Source: Propionibacteriaceae bacterium (lineage in GTDB: Bacteria > Actinomycetota > Actinomycetes > Propionibacteriales > Propionibacteriaceae). From it: 64,000 nucleotides of DNA. The stretch spans positions 35,766 to 99,765 of the forward strand of contig JAISHO010000005.1 in NCBI GenBank assembly GCA_031262485.1, in the 5' to 3' direction. The notes under the pieces were generated by a model. The model saw nothing but the letters and a program-made list of their open reading frames with translations. It did not search any database and was not told the origin of the DNA. Positions 53,428 through 62,973 of the stretch are shown here, piece by piece (positions within the stretch are counted from its first letter, which is position 1; each line of letters starts with the position of its first letter). The position numbers and the translations under genes are program-made.

Positions 53428-54378
53428 GTGAGCGCCACCGCGACGAGAGCCGCCACCCCCAGCCGGGCCGTTCCGGCTGGGGGGAGCCGGCCCAGCCCCG
53501 GACGCCGCCGTCGGCGGATCAAGCAGGGGCTCACCCCCTGGCTCTTCCTCCTGCCGGCCCTCGCCATCTTCGCCATCTTCAAGTTCTGGCCCGTCCTCTA
53601 CGGCATGTGGCTCAGCTTCTTCGAGGTCCGCCCCTATCTCGGCAACCTCTGGATCGGCTTGGGGAACTTCGAACGGGCGGTCACCGACCCGGCTCTCGGC
53701 TCGGCCGCGCTGCACACCCTCATCGACGCGGCCGCCGCCGTCGGCCTGTCGATGCTCTTCGGCTTCCTCCTCGCCCTCCTCCTCGAGGGCCCGGCGCTCC
53801 ATCTGCGTCTCATCCGCACCGCCGCCTTCCTGCCGGTCGTCGCCGCGCTCGTCGTCGTGGCGCAATTGTGGGACGTCATCATGTACCCGAGCAGCTACGG
53901 CATGCTCAATAGTTTCCTCGGCTTCTTCGGGATGGGCCCCAACGAGTTCCTCTCCGATCCCGATCAGGCGCTCGCCTCCGTCATCCTCATCCAGGTGTGG
54001 AAGCACGCGCCCTACGACATGGTCATCTTCATCGCCGGCCTGGCTGGCATCGACCGTCAGCTTTACGAGGCGGCCGACATCGACGGCGCCAACCGCTGGC
54101 AACGTCTGCGGTTCATCACGATCCCGGCGCTGCGCCCCGTCATCACGATCGTCCTCATGCTCGGCATCATCCGTGGGTTGCGTGTCTTCACCGAGGTGTT
54201 CGTCTTGACGAACGGCGGCCCGGCCGGCGCGACCGAGATGATCGTCACCTATCTCTATAAGACCGGTATCGAGCTGGGCGACTTCGGATACGCCTCGGCC
54301 ATCTCCACGATGCTGCTCCTCGTCACCATCGTCGCCACGAGTGTGACGAACTGGATCCGTGGCCGGAAGGAAGATTGA
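53428..54378 (+). CDS. Sugar ABC permease, MalF type
   Basis: 316 residues, GTG start 3 bp after the binding-protein stop. Six TM segments, EAA loop YEAADIDGANRWQRLRFITIP. One-base overlap with the next permease. Confidence 0.9.
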   Translation: MSATATRAATPSRAVPAGGSRPSPGRRRRRIKQGLTPWLFLLPALAIFAIFKFWPVLYGMWLSFFEVRPYLGNLWIGLGNFERAVTDPALGSAALHTLIDAAAAVGLSMLFGFLLALLLEGPALHLRLIRTAAFLPVVAALVVVAQLWDVIMYPSSYGMLNSFLGFFGMGPNEFLSDPDQALASVILIQVWKHAPYDMVIFIAGLAGIDRQLYEAADIDGANRWQRLRFITIPALRPVITIVLMLGIIRGLRVFTEVFVLTNGGPAGATEMIVTYLYKTGIELGDFGYASAISTMLLLVTIVATSVTNWIRGRKED

Positions 54379-55262
54379 TGAGCGCCGGATCCCACCAAAC
54401 CGCCCTCAATATCCGTTGGCCCAAACCCCACCAGCTGCCCGGACGGATCGTGCACTGGGTGCTGTGTCTTCTCGTGCTGTTCGTCTTTCTCCTGCCGATT
54501 TGGAGCATGATCGCCACCGTCTTCAGCGGCGCTCAAATGCGTCAAGGGCAAATGAGCTTGTCGATCCGTGATTTCACCGTCGACAACATCGTCCAGGCCT
54601 GGCAGTACGGCGTCGCCCGGGGCTTCTTCAACTCCATGGTCGTCGTCGTCATCGGGTTGGCTTTGCAGATGACGGTGAGCACCCTGGCCGCCTACGCCCT
54701 CGCCCGCAAACGTTTTCGTGGCGCCGCCATCGTCACCGTGCTCATCCTCGCCACCATGATGATGCCGGCCGAGGTCATCTCCCTGCCGCTCTACCTCGTG
54801 CTCGGGCAGATCCCCGCGCCGACGGAGTCCGGCTCGCTGCTCAACTCCTTCGGTGGATTGATTCTGCCGATCGTCGGGTGGGCCATGCCGATCTACATCA
54901 TGACGGGTTTCATGAAGGAGATCCCCAAGGAACTGGAGGAATCGGCCCAGATCGACGGCGCCGGCGACCTGCGGGTGTTCTTCCAGGTGGTTTTGCCGCT
55001 GTGCCGCCCCGCGCTCGGCACCTGCGCCATCTTCGGCTTCCTCATGATCTGGGATCAATATCTCCTGCCGATGCTGGTGGCCCGCACACCCGATATGTAC
55101 ACACTCACGATGATTGTGACGAGTCTGCAATCGAGCGACGGGCTCGGCACACCGGTCCGCTTGGCGGCCGCGCTCATGCTCATGGTGCCCGGGGTCGTCG
55201 TCTATCTTCTCCTGCAACGTTTCTTCGAACGCGGGTTGCTCTCCGGCTCGGTGAAAGGATGA
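54378..55262 (+). CDS. Sugar ABC permease, MalG type
   Basis: 294 residues, ATG sharing a base with the stop of the first permease. Six TM segments, EAA loop LEESAQIDGAGDLRVFFQVV; C-terminus FFERGLLSGSVKG is the MalG type. No ATPase gene follows. Confidence 0.9.
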   Translation: MSAGSHQTALNIRWPKPHQLPGRIVHWVLCLLVLFVFLLPIWSMIATVFSGAQMRQGQMSLSIRDFTVDNIVQAWQYGVARGFFNSMVVVVIGLALQMTVSTLAAYALARKRFRGAAIVTVLILATMMMPAEVISLPLYLVLGQIPAPTESGSLLNSFGGLILPIVGWAMPIYIMTGFMKEIPKELEESAQIDGAGDLRVFFQVVLPLCRPALGTCAIFGFLMIWDQYLLPMLVARTPDMYTLTMIVTSLQSSDGLGTPVRLAAALMLMVPGVVVYLLLQRFFERGLLSGSVKG

Positions 55263-57547
55263 TGGCGGTGGTCACACCCGAACAACACAACGACGCCACG
55301 CGCTGGGCTGGGATCAGCCCCTGGGGCAAGGCGGAATGGGAGGGGTTCGCCGACGATCTGCTCGACGGTGTGGCGCCCTACCGCTCCCCAGCCGGCGCCT
55401 CCTACGACTTGCCGGGCGGTCCGGCCCGGGCGGGGTGGCGTTCCGACGGCCTCGAGGGGTTCGCCCGCACCTTCATCCTCGCCGCCTTCCGGGTGGCGGG
55501 GGCGGCCGTCGACGCGCTCGATCCGATGGCCTGGGAACCGGCCGGCGCGCTGGTCGAACGGTTGGACGCCTACCGGGTTGGTCTCGTCGCCGGGGTGACG
55601 CCCACCTCGCCGGAGGCATGGCCGCCGATCCGTTCGGTCGGCCCGGGCGGGCAGGCCATGGTCGAGGCCGCGGCGATCTCGCTGGGGCTTCGCATCACGA
55701 AACCATGGCTGTGGGATCGTCTCGACGACGCTGAACGTGACGCCGTCGAAGGCTGGCTGCGCGGCGCCGTCCGCGGTGAGCCGGCGTCGAACAACTGGTA
55801 TCTCTTCCCCCTGACGGTGGCCGGTTTCCTCGAATCGGTCGGTCGCGGCGACGCGGAGACGCGGGCCGCGATCGACCGCGCCTTCACCCTCCTCGACGGC
55901 TGGTACGAAGGCGAGGGGTGGTATCGCGACGGCGACGCTCGCTCCTTCGACCACTACAACAGTTGGACGTTCCACTTCCTCCCCTGGCTCTTCCTTGACG
56001 CCCCCGGGGATTGCGGCCTCACCGACACCGAGACGAACGAGCGCCGCGCCGTCATCCGCGAACGCTTGCGCGATTTCCTCGACTCCTACCTCGACCTTTT
56101 CGATCATGAGACGGGATCCCCGCTCTATTTTGGCCGGTCGCTGACGTATCGCTGGGCCTGCCTCGCCGCCGTCGCGGCCGGCTGCCTGGCCGACGCCATG
56201 CCCCGCCCCTGGGGAGAAGCGCGCGCCCTCCTCGAGCGGACGGGCCGCTATTTCTTGGAACACGGCGCCCTCGACGATGGCGTCATGACGCGCGGCTGGC
56301 ATGGGCCCCACGCCGCCACCCTCCAGATCTACTCCGGGCCCGCATCGCCCTACTGGGCCTCGAAAGCCTTCGCCCTCCTCCTCGTGCCCCGGGATCATCC
56401 CTTGTGGGCGGGGGAAAAAGATGATCCTGCCCCGGCGGATGCCTCGCCGGCGTCGGTTATCGACGAAACGGGCGATCCCTCGGCGGACGTCTCCTCTGGT
56501 GCGGGAACAGGTGGGCCGTCCCCGCTCATCCGTCCCCTGGCGGCAGCCGGTTGGCTCATCCACCGCACCGAAGACGGCATTGCCCGGGTTCACAACCATG
56601 GCTCCGACGACCTCGATCCTGCGGGTTCCGAGGATGGCCCGGCTGACCCTCTCTATGCTCGTTACGCCTATGCGACACGCACCGGCCCGACTTCGGTCCG
56701 CAACCTGTCCGACAACGACATCACGATCGTGTGGCGTGGGGTGCCGAGCGCACGGCGGAGGATCGATCCGCGTGGCTGCGGCGAGGACTGGGCCGCCTCG
56801 CGTCAGCGGCTGCGTTTCCCGGTGCCGATCGCGATCCGGGAGGCCTCCCCAGCCCGCCCACCCGATCTGCCGCTCTCCTACCTCGACGCCATCACCGTGG
56901 CCCGGGGCGCCTGGGAGGTGCGTCTCTTCCGTTTCACCGGTGTGCCCGAGGGCTTGGAGGTGCGCTGCTCCGGCTGGGCGCTCGCCGCCGACCGTCCGGG
57001 CGACATCTCCGTCGAGACGATCGCCGTGCCCGGCGCGGCCTTCCCCGCGTCCAACGAGACGCTCGTCGAACCACACCAGAATCTTTCATCCCGCGATGCC
57101 GTTTCGTCGTCACCGGCATTGCCTTGGCCCGTCATCGACCCCGTCTTCACGGTCGAATCGGGCCTCGGTGTCGGTTTCCCGTCCCCATACGAGAGGGAGG
57201 ACGGGAAACCGACACCCGGCGTGGCCTTGGCAGCAGAGGGGCTGCGCGCCGACCTCGTCCCGCTCAACGGATGGACGGACGCCGTCGTCGACCGTGCTCC
57301 CCAGGGCACGGCTTACGGGCGTTACGCCCTCATCCCCGTGCTGGTGGGACGCAGCGGGCCGGCCTGGTTCGCCGCCGCCGCTCGTCTCACCGCAGACGTC
57401 GTTTCCTCGGCTGAACCGCCCCGACTCGTCGGCGTCTCCGTCGACGGTGTGGTGATCGAGTGGCATGACGGAGAGCACACGATCTCCTGGACGGGCGATG
57501 TCCCCGCGGTGACCTGGTCGTCGCACGACGGCGGGTCTCTCTCATGA
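55262..57547 (+). CDS. DUF2264 protein, intracellular glycan enzyme candidate
   Basis: 761 residues (ATG 55259 or 55262). The first ~390 residues match DUF2264 (PF10022): FDHYNSWTFHFLPWLF, GRSLTYRWA, YSGPASPYWASKAFALLLVP; an alpha/alpha-barrel like those of unsaturated glucuronyl or rhamnogalacturonyl hydrolases. A beta-rich C-terminal half follows. No signal peptide, so it acts on imported oligosaccharide. Start overlaps the permease stop and its stop overlaps the next start. Confidence 0.8.
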   Translation: MAVVTPEQHNDATRWAGISPWGKAEWEGFADDLLDGVAPYRSPAGASYDLPGGPARAGWRSDGLEGFARTFILAAFRVAGAAVDALDPMAWEPAGALVERLDAYRVGLVAGVTPTSPEAWPPIRSVGPGGQAMVEAAAISLGLRITKPWLWDRLDDAERDAVEGWLRGAVRGEPASNNWYLFPLTVAGFLESVGRGDAETRAAIDRAFTLLDGWYEGEGWYRDGDARSFDHYNSWTFHFLPWLFLDAPGDCGLTDTETNERRAVIRERLRDFLDSYLDLFDHETGSPLYFGRSLTYRWACLAAVAAGCLADAMPRPWGEARALLERTGRYFLEHGALDDGVMTRGWHGPHAATLQIYSGPASPYWASKAFALLLVPRDHPLWAGEKDDPAPADASPASVIDETGDPSADVSSGAGTGGPSPLIRPLAAAGWLIHRTEDGIARVHNHGSDDLDPAGSEDGPADPLYARYAYATRTGPTSVRNLSDNDITIVWRGVPSARRRIDPRGCGEDWAASRQRLRFPVPIAIREASPARPPDLPLSYLDAITVARGAWEVRLFRFTGVPEGLEVRCSGWALAADRPGDISVETIAVPGAAFPASNETLVEPHQNLSSRDAVSSSPALPWPVIDPVFTVESGLGVGFPSPYEREDGKPTPGVALAAEGLRADLVPLNGWTDAVVDRAPQGTAYGRYALIPVLVGRSGPAWFAAAARLTADVVSSAEPPRLVGVSVDGVVIEWHDGEHTISWTGDVPAVTWSSHDGGSLS

Positions 57548-58530
57548 GCCGACAGCGACGATCCCTCCTCGTCATGGAGGAGCGTCGGCGCGACCTCGTC
57601 TATCCGGCGGCGGTGCGGGAGAGGATCGAGCGGATCGCCCCCTCGATCGCACCGCCGATGACGCGCGAGGAACTCGCCGCTCGCCCTGAGGCTTTGGCCG
57701 AGGTCGATCTCCTCTTCACCGGGTGGGGCGCCCCGGCTCTCACCGACGATCTCCTCGACCATGCCCCCGGTCTCACGGGTGTCTTCATGGCCGCTGGTTC
57801 GGTTCGCGGTGTGACGACTCCTCAGTTCTGGAACCGAGGCATCCCCATCGTGTCGGCGGCGGCGGCGAACGCCCGTCCCGTCGTCGAATTCTCCTTCGCC
57901 CACGTTCTGCTCGGCCTCAAACAAGCCCACCGAATGGCCCGGCAGATGCGTGTCGTCCCCTGGCCAGACAAGAGTGGCGTGCTCGGTGTCGACGGCGCCA
58001 CCGTCGGTGTCGTCTCCCTCGGGCTCATCGGCCGCGGCCTCGTCGACAAACTACGCACGATCGACGTCCACCCCCTCGCTTATGATCCCTATGCCCCCGC
58101 CGACGGCGACCTCGAGTTAGCCTCGCTCGAAGAGGTCTTCAGCAGAAGCCAGGTCGTCAGCCTGCATACGCCGCTCTTGCCGGAGACGACCGGTCTCATC
58201 AGCGGCGACCTTGTGCGCCGTCTTCCCTGGGGCGGCACTCTCATCAACACCGCCCGCGGTGGCGTCGTCGACGAGCCCGCCCTCATCGACGTGTTACGCG
58301 AACGTCCCGATCTCACAGCCGTGCTCGACGTCACCGATCCGGAGCCGCCCTCGCCCGATTCCCCCTTGCGGACCCTGCCGAATGCAGTCTTGACGGCCCA
58401 CCTCGCCGGATCCCACGGCCGTGAGTGCCAGCGCCTGGGCGAACTCGTCGCCGATGAGGCCGAGCGCCTCGTCGCCGGCGAACCGCTTCAGCACGTCGTC
58501 GCCCCCGCCACCGCGCATCTGCGGGCTTGA
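57544..58530 (+). CDS. D-isomer-specific 2-hydroxyacid dehydrogenase family protein
   Basis: 328 residues. Cofactor loop TVGVVSLGLIGR, where Ser stands in for the first Gly of GxGxxG; catalytic Arg in NTARGGVVDE, Glu in DPEPP and His in AHLAGSHGRE. Probably reduces or oxidises a sugar-derived keto/hydroxy acid from the glycan that the operon imports. ATGA overlap with the DUF2264 gene. Confidence 0.88.
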   Translation: MSRQRRSLLVMEERRRDLVYPAAVRERIERIAPSIAPPMTREELAARPEALAEVDLLFTGWGAPALTDDLLDHAPGLTGVFMAAGSVRGVTTPQFWNRGIPIVSAAAANARPVVEFSFAHVLLGLKQAHRMARQMRVVPWPDKSGVLGVDGATVGVVSLGLIGRGLVDKLRTIDVHPLAYDPYAPADGDLELASLEEVFSRSQVVSLHTPLLPETTGLISGDLVRRLPWGGTLINTARGGVVDEPALIDVLRERPDLTAVLDVTDPEPPSPDSPLRTLPNAVLTAHLAGSHGRECQRLGELVADEAERLVAGEPLQHVVAPATAHLRA

Positions 58531-58759
58531 GGATGTCGGCGTCCCGGCCGGTGATCTCGGTTGGCCCGCCACGGCGCATCGGCGTGCACGACCGGTAGCA
58601 CGGTTCCCTTGCTTCGTCGCCCGGCTCGTCCCCATCGATGTGAGGACGTGAGACGGTCACAGTGATTTCGCCTTCCGTTACGCCTCCGCTCACGAACTCC
58701 GTGCCATGATGGGGGAGCCCCCGCGAACCACGGTGCGGTGCGGCGAAGGGATGGAGAGT

Positions 58760-59782
58760 ATGGCGGCGACGAGCGCTGGAGCGACATTGCGCGATGTCGC
58801 CGACGCCGCCGGGGTCTCCCTGACGACCGCTTCGCGGGCTCTCTCGGGCAGCACGCACCGGGTCGCCGACGTCAGCCGACAGCGAGTCCTCGAGGCCGCC
58901 CAACGGCTCCAGTACCGGCCCAACCGTTCCGCTCAGGCGATGACGCGCGGCCTCAATGAGACGGTCGGTCTCGTCGTCATGGACATCGCCGATCCGTCCG
59001 ATCACACGATCACCGCAGGGTTGTTGGCGGTGGCCGAATCGGCCGGGTTGCTCGTCACGGTGACCGCCTCGGAGAACCACCATGAGATCGGCGTCGACGC
59101 CGTCGCCGGCCTGGTGGCGCAACGCCCGCGCGCCCTCGTCCTCGTCGGCTCCGTCGGCGGGGAGGGATCCAGTGGGGTGCTCGGCCAACTCGAATCCTTC
59201 ACCGCCGAGGGGGGCCGTGTCGTCCTCGTCAGCCAATCCCACCATCCGTATGACACCGTTTCCGTCGACCAAACTGGCGGCGCCCAGGCACTGGCGGAGG
59301 CCGTCGTGGCCCGAGGCTACCGTTCCTTCGCCCTCTTGACGGGCCCGGCCCGTTCCCCCATCGTCCAAGAACGCCTCGCCGGGTTCCGCGCCGGCTTGGC
59401 CGCCCACGGCATCGAGGTGGCCGATTCCGCCGTCATCGGCTCCGACGGCTCCCGCGACGGCGGTTACGCCGCCGCCGGCGAGTGGCTCACCCGCCACCTC
59501 GACAACGAAATCATCCTGGCGACGAACGACGCCATCGCCGTCGGCGCCATCTCGCGTTTCCGAGAGGCCGGTCTCACCTTGCCCGACGACCTCGCCATCG
59601 CCGGTTTCGACGGCATCGCCCCCCTGCGCGACATCACCCCGTCCCTCACCACCGTCGAACTCCCCCTCGAACAGATCGGCGCCGAGGCCATGAAGCTGGC
59701 CCTCCAACCCACCGCCGAAGAACCCCGTCGCGTCGTCCTCACCGGCGAGGTCGTCGTGAAGGAGAGCACCCCGGGGGTGTGA
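58760..59782 (+). CDS. LacI-family transcriptional regulator
   Basis: About 340 residues. HTH TLRDVADAAGVSLTTASRAL and effector domain (GLVVMDIADPSDH, AIAGFDGIAPLRD, TTVELPLEQIGAEA). Start uncertain: 58760 (GGAGAG closeby), 58751 or 58706. Ends the glycan locus; likely controls the same pathway. Confidence 0.88.
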   Translation: MAATSAGATLRDVADAAGVSLTTASRALSGSTHRVADVSRQRVLEAAQRLQYRPNRSAQAMTRGLNETVGLVVMDIADPSDHTITAGLLAVAESAGLLVTVTASENHHEIGVDAVAGLVAQRPRALVLVGSVGGEGSSGVLGQLESFTAEGGRVVLVSQSHHPYDTVSVDQTGGAQALAEAVVARGYRSFALLTGPARSPIVQERLAGFRAGLAAHGIEVADSAVIGSDGSRDGGYAAAGEWLTRHLDNEIILATNDAIAVGAISRFREAGLTLPDDLAIAGFDGIAPLRDITPSLTTVELPLEQIGAEAMKLALQPTAEEPRRVVLTGEVVVKESTPGV

Positions 59783-59959
59783 CGCCCGCCTTGGATGGGA
59801 CGAGAGCCAGTCAGACGGTTACTTCAGTGGAGGTTGTTCGACGTGGACTCACACAGAGCGCGGAACCATTCGGGTCCTCCATCGCCGGTGAGACCACGAG
59901 GTCTGCGAGGTGCCTCATCGTCCCATGCCCGCGGTGGAGTCTGCGGGGATCACTCTCAA

Positions 59960-60005
59960 AGTTCTGATAATATCGAAAACTAAGTTCCGATATTATCGAA
60001 AGTTG
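59960..60005. repeat. Two 23-bp units upstream of DUF4143 copy 3
   Basis: Units at 59960 and 59983: AGTTCTGATAATATCGAAA and AGTTCCGATATTATCGAAA, each with a palindromic ATAATATC/GATATTATC core. The second ends 8 bp before the start codon. Confidence 0.9.
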
Positions 60006-60013
60006 GTGCGACG

Positions 60014-61279
60014 GTGGTGAGTAAGCAGTACATCCCTCGTCTGGTCGATGCCCAGGTGGAGCGGGCGTTGAGGTCGTCGGGGGCGGTGCTCATCGAGGGG
60101 TCGAAGGCCTGTGGGAAGACGTCAACCGCGCGCCAACAGGCCGCCAGTCTCGTTCGGCTCGATTTCGATGTCGACGCCCGTCGTCTTGGGCTCAATGATC
60201 CGCGGTCGCTTCTCGTGGGGGAGACGCCGCGCCTCATCGATGAGTGGCAGCGTGTGCCGGAGGTGTGGAACGCCGTTCGCAACGAGGTCGATGATCGTGG
60301 TGTGGACGGTCAGTTCATTCTCACCGGCTCGGCCACGCCGGCCGATGATGAGACGAGGCATAGTGGCGCTGGTCGGATCGCTCGTGTCACGATGCGGCCG
60401 ATGAGTCTCGCCGAGTCGGGAGATAGTGATCGTTCCGTTTCTCTCGCCGATGTCCTCGACGGCCGCGAGATCGCCTCAGCGGGGGTCGGCGAGGAGGCGC
60501 GCCATGTCGTCGAATTGGCGTGCCGGGGTGGGTGGCCGCTCAATCTGCGTCGTGGTCTCGTCGAGGCCATGGCCGCGAATCGCGACTACCTTTCCGCAAT
60601 CGCTGCCACGGATATCCGTACGATCGATGGTGTCAAGCGTGATCCTCGTCGGGTATCGGCGTTGCTTTTCAGTCTGGCGCGCAATGTCGCCACGTATGTG
60701 ACGCGCAAGCGTCTCGCCTCCGATGCCGCCGATTATGGTGAGGCTGTTCTTTCTGATCCGACGTTGCGGGATTATCTCGATGCTCTCGTCCGGTTGTGGA
60801 TCGCGGTTCCGCAGGAGGCGTGGGGGCAGTCGTTGCGTTCCTCGGCCCAGGTGGCTGAGTCGCCGAAGTGGCACTTGGCTGATCCGTCGTTGGCGGTCGC
60901 GGCCACGCGGGCGACGCCTGAGTTGCTCGCCACGACGGAATCGGGTTATTGGGGTTTCGTCTTCGAGTCGCTCGTCTTCCGTGACTTCTCCGTTTACGCC
61001 CAGGCTCTCGGTGGGGAGATCCGCGCGTTCCGGGAGACGAAGTCAGGCCAGGAGATCGACCTCGTCTATGTCAACGGTCCGCGTTGGGCTGGTTTCGAGG
61101 TCAAGACCTCGTCGCTTCCGGAGGTCGTCGATCGGGCGGCCACGTCGCTTATTCGCACAGCGGCCACCCTTCGTGTGGCGCAGCCCCCGGCGGCGCTCGG
61201 CGTCATCGTCCCGACGGGGTATTCCTACCGGAGGCCGGATGGGGTGTATGTGCTCAACATCCAACACCTCGCCCCCTGA
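60014..61279 (+). CDS. AAA_14/DUF4143 ATPase, copy 3
   Basis: 421 residues, GTG start at 60014 or 60017 with no clear ribosome site. Walker A GSKACGKT (29-36), Walker B LIDEWQ, LTGSATP; C-terminal QEIDLV...FEVKTS. More distant from copies 1 and 2. Confidence 0.9.
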   Translation: MVSKQYIPRLVDAQVERALRSSGAVLIEGSKACGKTSTARQQAASLVRLDFDVDARRLGLNDPRSLLVGETPRLIDEWQRVPEVWNAVRNEVDDRGVDGQFILTGSATPADDETRHSGAGRIARVTMRPMSLAESGDSDRSVSLADVLDGREIASAGVGEEARHVVELACRGGWPLNLRRGLVEAMAANRDYLSAIAATDIRTIDGVKRDPRRVSALLFSLARNVATYVTRKRLASDAADYGEAVLSDPTLRDYLDALVRLWIAVPQEAWGQSLRSSAQVAESPKWHLADPSLAVAATRATPELLATTESGYWGFVFESLVFRDFSVYAQALGGEIRAFRETKSGQEIDLVYVNGPRWAGFEVKTSSLPEVVDRAATSLIRTAATLRVAQPPAALGVIVPTGYSYRRPDGVYVLNIQHLAP

Positions 61280-61365
61280 CGGCCTCTTCCTCGCTTCCCC
61301 TCGTGGCGTTGGCGGCTCGTCACCCGTACGGGATCGTGAAGCGAGAGACACGTTCGATGGAACCC

Positions 61366-61480
61366 TCACCCTTTGGTCGCACCGGCGGTGAAGCCGGTGA
61401 CGATGTATTTCTGGGTGAACAGCGCGATCATGATGGGGACGGGCGCAGACGACGCTGGCGACCATGAGGCCACCCCAATG
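61366..61480 (-). pseudogene. C-terminal remnant of a sugar ABC permease
   Basis: The minus strand encodes PVPIMIALFTQKYIVTGFTA then GATKG-stop, the usual MalG ending. Upstream the frame changes: LMVASVVCA continues in another frame, so one base has been gained or lost. The rest of the gene is absent. Confidence 0.6.
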
Positions 61481-61647
61481 GATGAGTAGTCGATACTGTT
61501 GCGAGTATAAACTTGCTACGTGTTGAATGGTTGATCGGGTGCTTCAGTATCCGGTCTGGTTCGAGTGTTCCATGCATGAGAATATGTATTGCTATGTAAA
61601 TTCGTATACAACTCTAGTTCCTATCAATTGTTTACACGATTCCGGAA

Positions 61648-62973
61648 ATGAAAATAATGAGTTCGCTTTCACTGAAGAACAATAATAAATTCCGGAGGCT
61701 CGTCGCAGCCACTGCGGGAAATGAGCTATCGCAGGCGATGACGGTAGTGACGATTCCTCTGCTAGTTCTTGGGATGGGTGGGTCAGCGACAACAGCTGGA
61801 ATTATTGTGTTTTCCTCCACTGCGGCTGCGGTGATCAGTCAAATCTTCGCAGGGGCGCTAACGGATCGTTTCACTGCTGGGATGACATTCCGAATTTCTC
61901 TACTAGTTCAGCTACTGGCATGGGGATTCTTGGGTGCTGCAGTATATTTCGACGCGAGTTCGATTGTGATAGTGCTATGCGTCGTCATCGTTGCAGGGGC
62001 CTTTTCATCGCTGGGTGCCCCTAGTGAGCATGCGTTAGTTAAAAGCTTTGTTTCAAATGAGCAACTAGGTTCAGCGGCTGCGGTAAGTCAAGGACGCGAA
62101 GCGGCGGCAGGCCTTTTGGGCGGTCCACTTGGTGGAGCACTCATGAGTTTCTCTGCAGCATGGGCGATTTGGCTGCAGTCAATTCTTCATCTCTTTGCTT
62201 TAGTGATTTCTCCATCCCAGCGACGAGAAGATACCGAACAACCGAGAGAGCAGGGTTTCTTAGGCGATGTCGTGGAGGGATTCACGGTGGTCATCTCTCA
62301 TCGCGGGCTCCGTATTATAACAATTGTTGCCGCCATAATTAATTTACCTATATCAGCGCTCCCCCTGGCGTTGATCTCATATTATGAAGAGAGTGGAATC
62401 AATGATGGTTTAATCGGTATTTTTGCGAGTTCAATGGGAGTGGGAGCTTTTCTCGGTTCTCTCGTTGCCGGATGGTTGACCTCTAGGATCCGAGTTGGAA
62501 TTCTCGGGTTTATTTCATTAGGAGGCCTGGGGGCATTATGCGCTCTGCTGGTCCTGATACATCCTTGGTTTGGTTGGACGTGTGTTGTATCGGCTTTGGC
62601 TGGTTTCTCTCTTCCCGCGTTCAATTCTGCGATAGGAGCGTACACAATAGCAGTGACACCGGAAAGCCATATAGGGCGAGTTGTCGCTGCGACCGGCGTT
62701 CCTGGAATGATTCTCATGCCTCTAGGTCCGCTGATGGCAGGACTGCTGTTCGATAACACTGGAATCAATTCAGCTCTAGGGGTAATCGCGTCACTCTCAT
62801 TGTTTGCCGTCGTTGTCGCTCTGATGAGCAGAGATTTCCGGGAGCTGCCAATGCTAAGTCAGTTAACTGAGCAGGAGATCACGGGTTACTCAAAGTCCGA
62901 TGAGGTTGGCTGTGGCTTGGGGTTTTGCTGCGTTGATGCGGAGGTTTCGGGCGATGTCGGTGATGCCGCGTAG
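61648..62973 (+). CDS. MFS transporter, 3' end overlaps an insertion sequence
   Basis: 441 residues, 12 TM segments, MFS_3-like (macrolide-efflux type) with LVLGMGGSATTAGI. AT-richer than neighbours, hence probably transferred. After FRELPMLSQLTEQEIT the reading enters IS sequence (YSKSDEVGCGLG...), so the natural end is replaced. ATG 61648 or 61657. Confidence 0.8.
   Translation: MKIMSSLSLKNNNKFRRLVAATAGNELSQAMTVVTIPLLVLGMGGSATTAGIIVFSSTAAAVISQIFAGALTDRFTAGMTFRISLLVQLLAWGFLGAAVYFDASSIVIVLCVVIVAGAFSSLGAPSEHALVKSFVSNEQLGSAAAVSQGREAAAGLLGGPLGGALMSFSAAWAIWLQSILHLFALVISPSQRREDTEQPREQGFLGDVVEGFTVVISHRGLRIITIVAAIINLPISALPLALISYYEESGINDGLIGIFASSMGVGAFLGSLVAGWLTSRIRVGILGFISLGGLGALCALLVLIHPWFGWTCVVSALAGFSLPAFNSAIGAYTIAVTPESHIGRVVAATGVPGMILMPLGPLMAGLLFDNTGINSALGVIASLSLFAVVVALMSRDFRELPMLSQLTEQEITGYSKSDEVGCGLGFCCVDAEVSGDVGDAA

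Noticed and set aside
51907..54102. 731-codon minus-strand frame opposite the ABC importer genes
   Set aside because: Crosses two real genes antisense; no motif.
55202..57076. 624-codon minus-strand frame opposite DUF2264
   Set aside because: Shadow of a gene with clear DUF2264 motifs.
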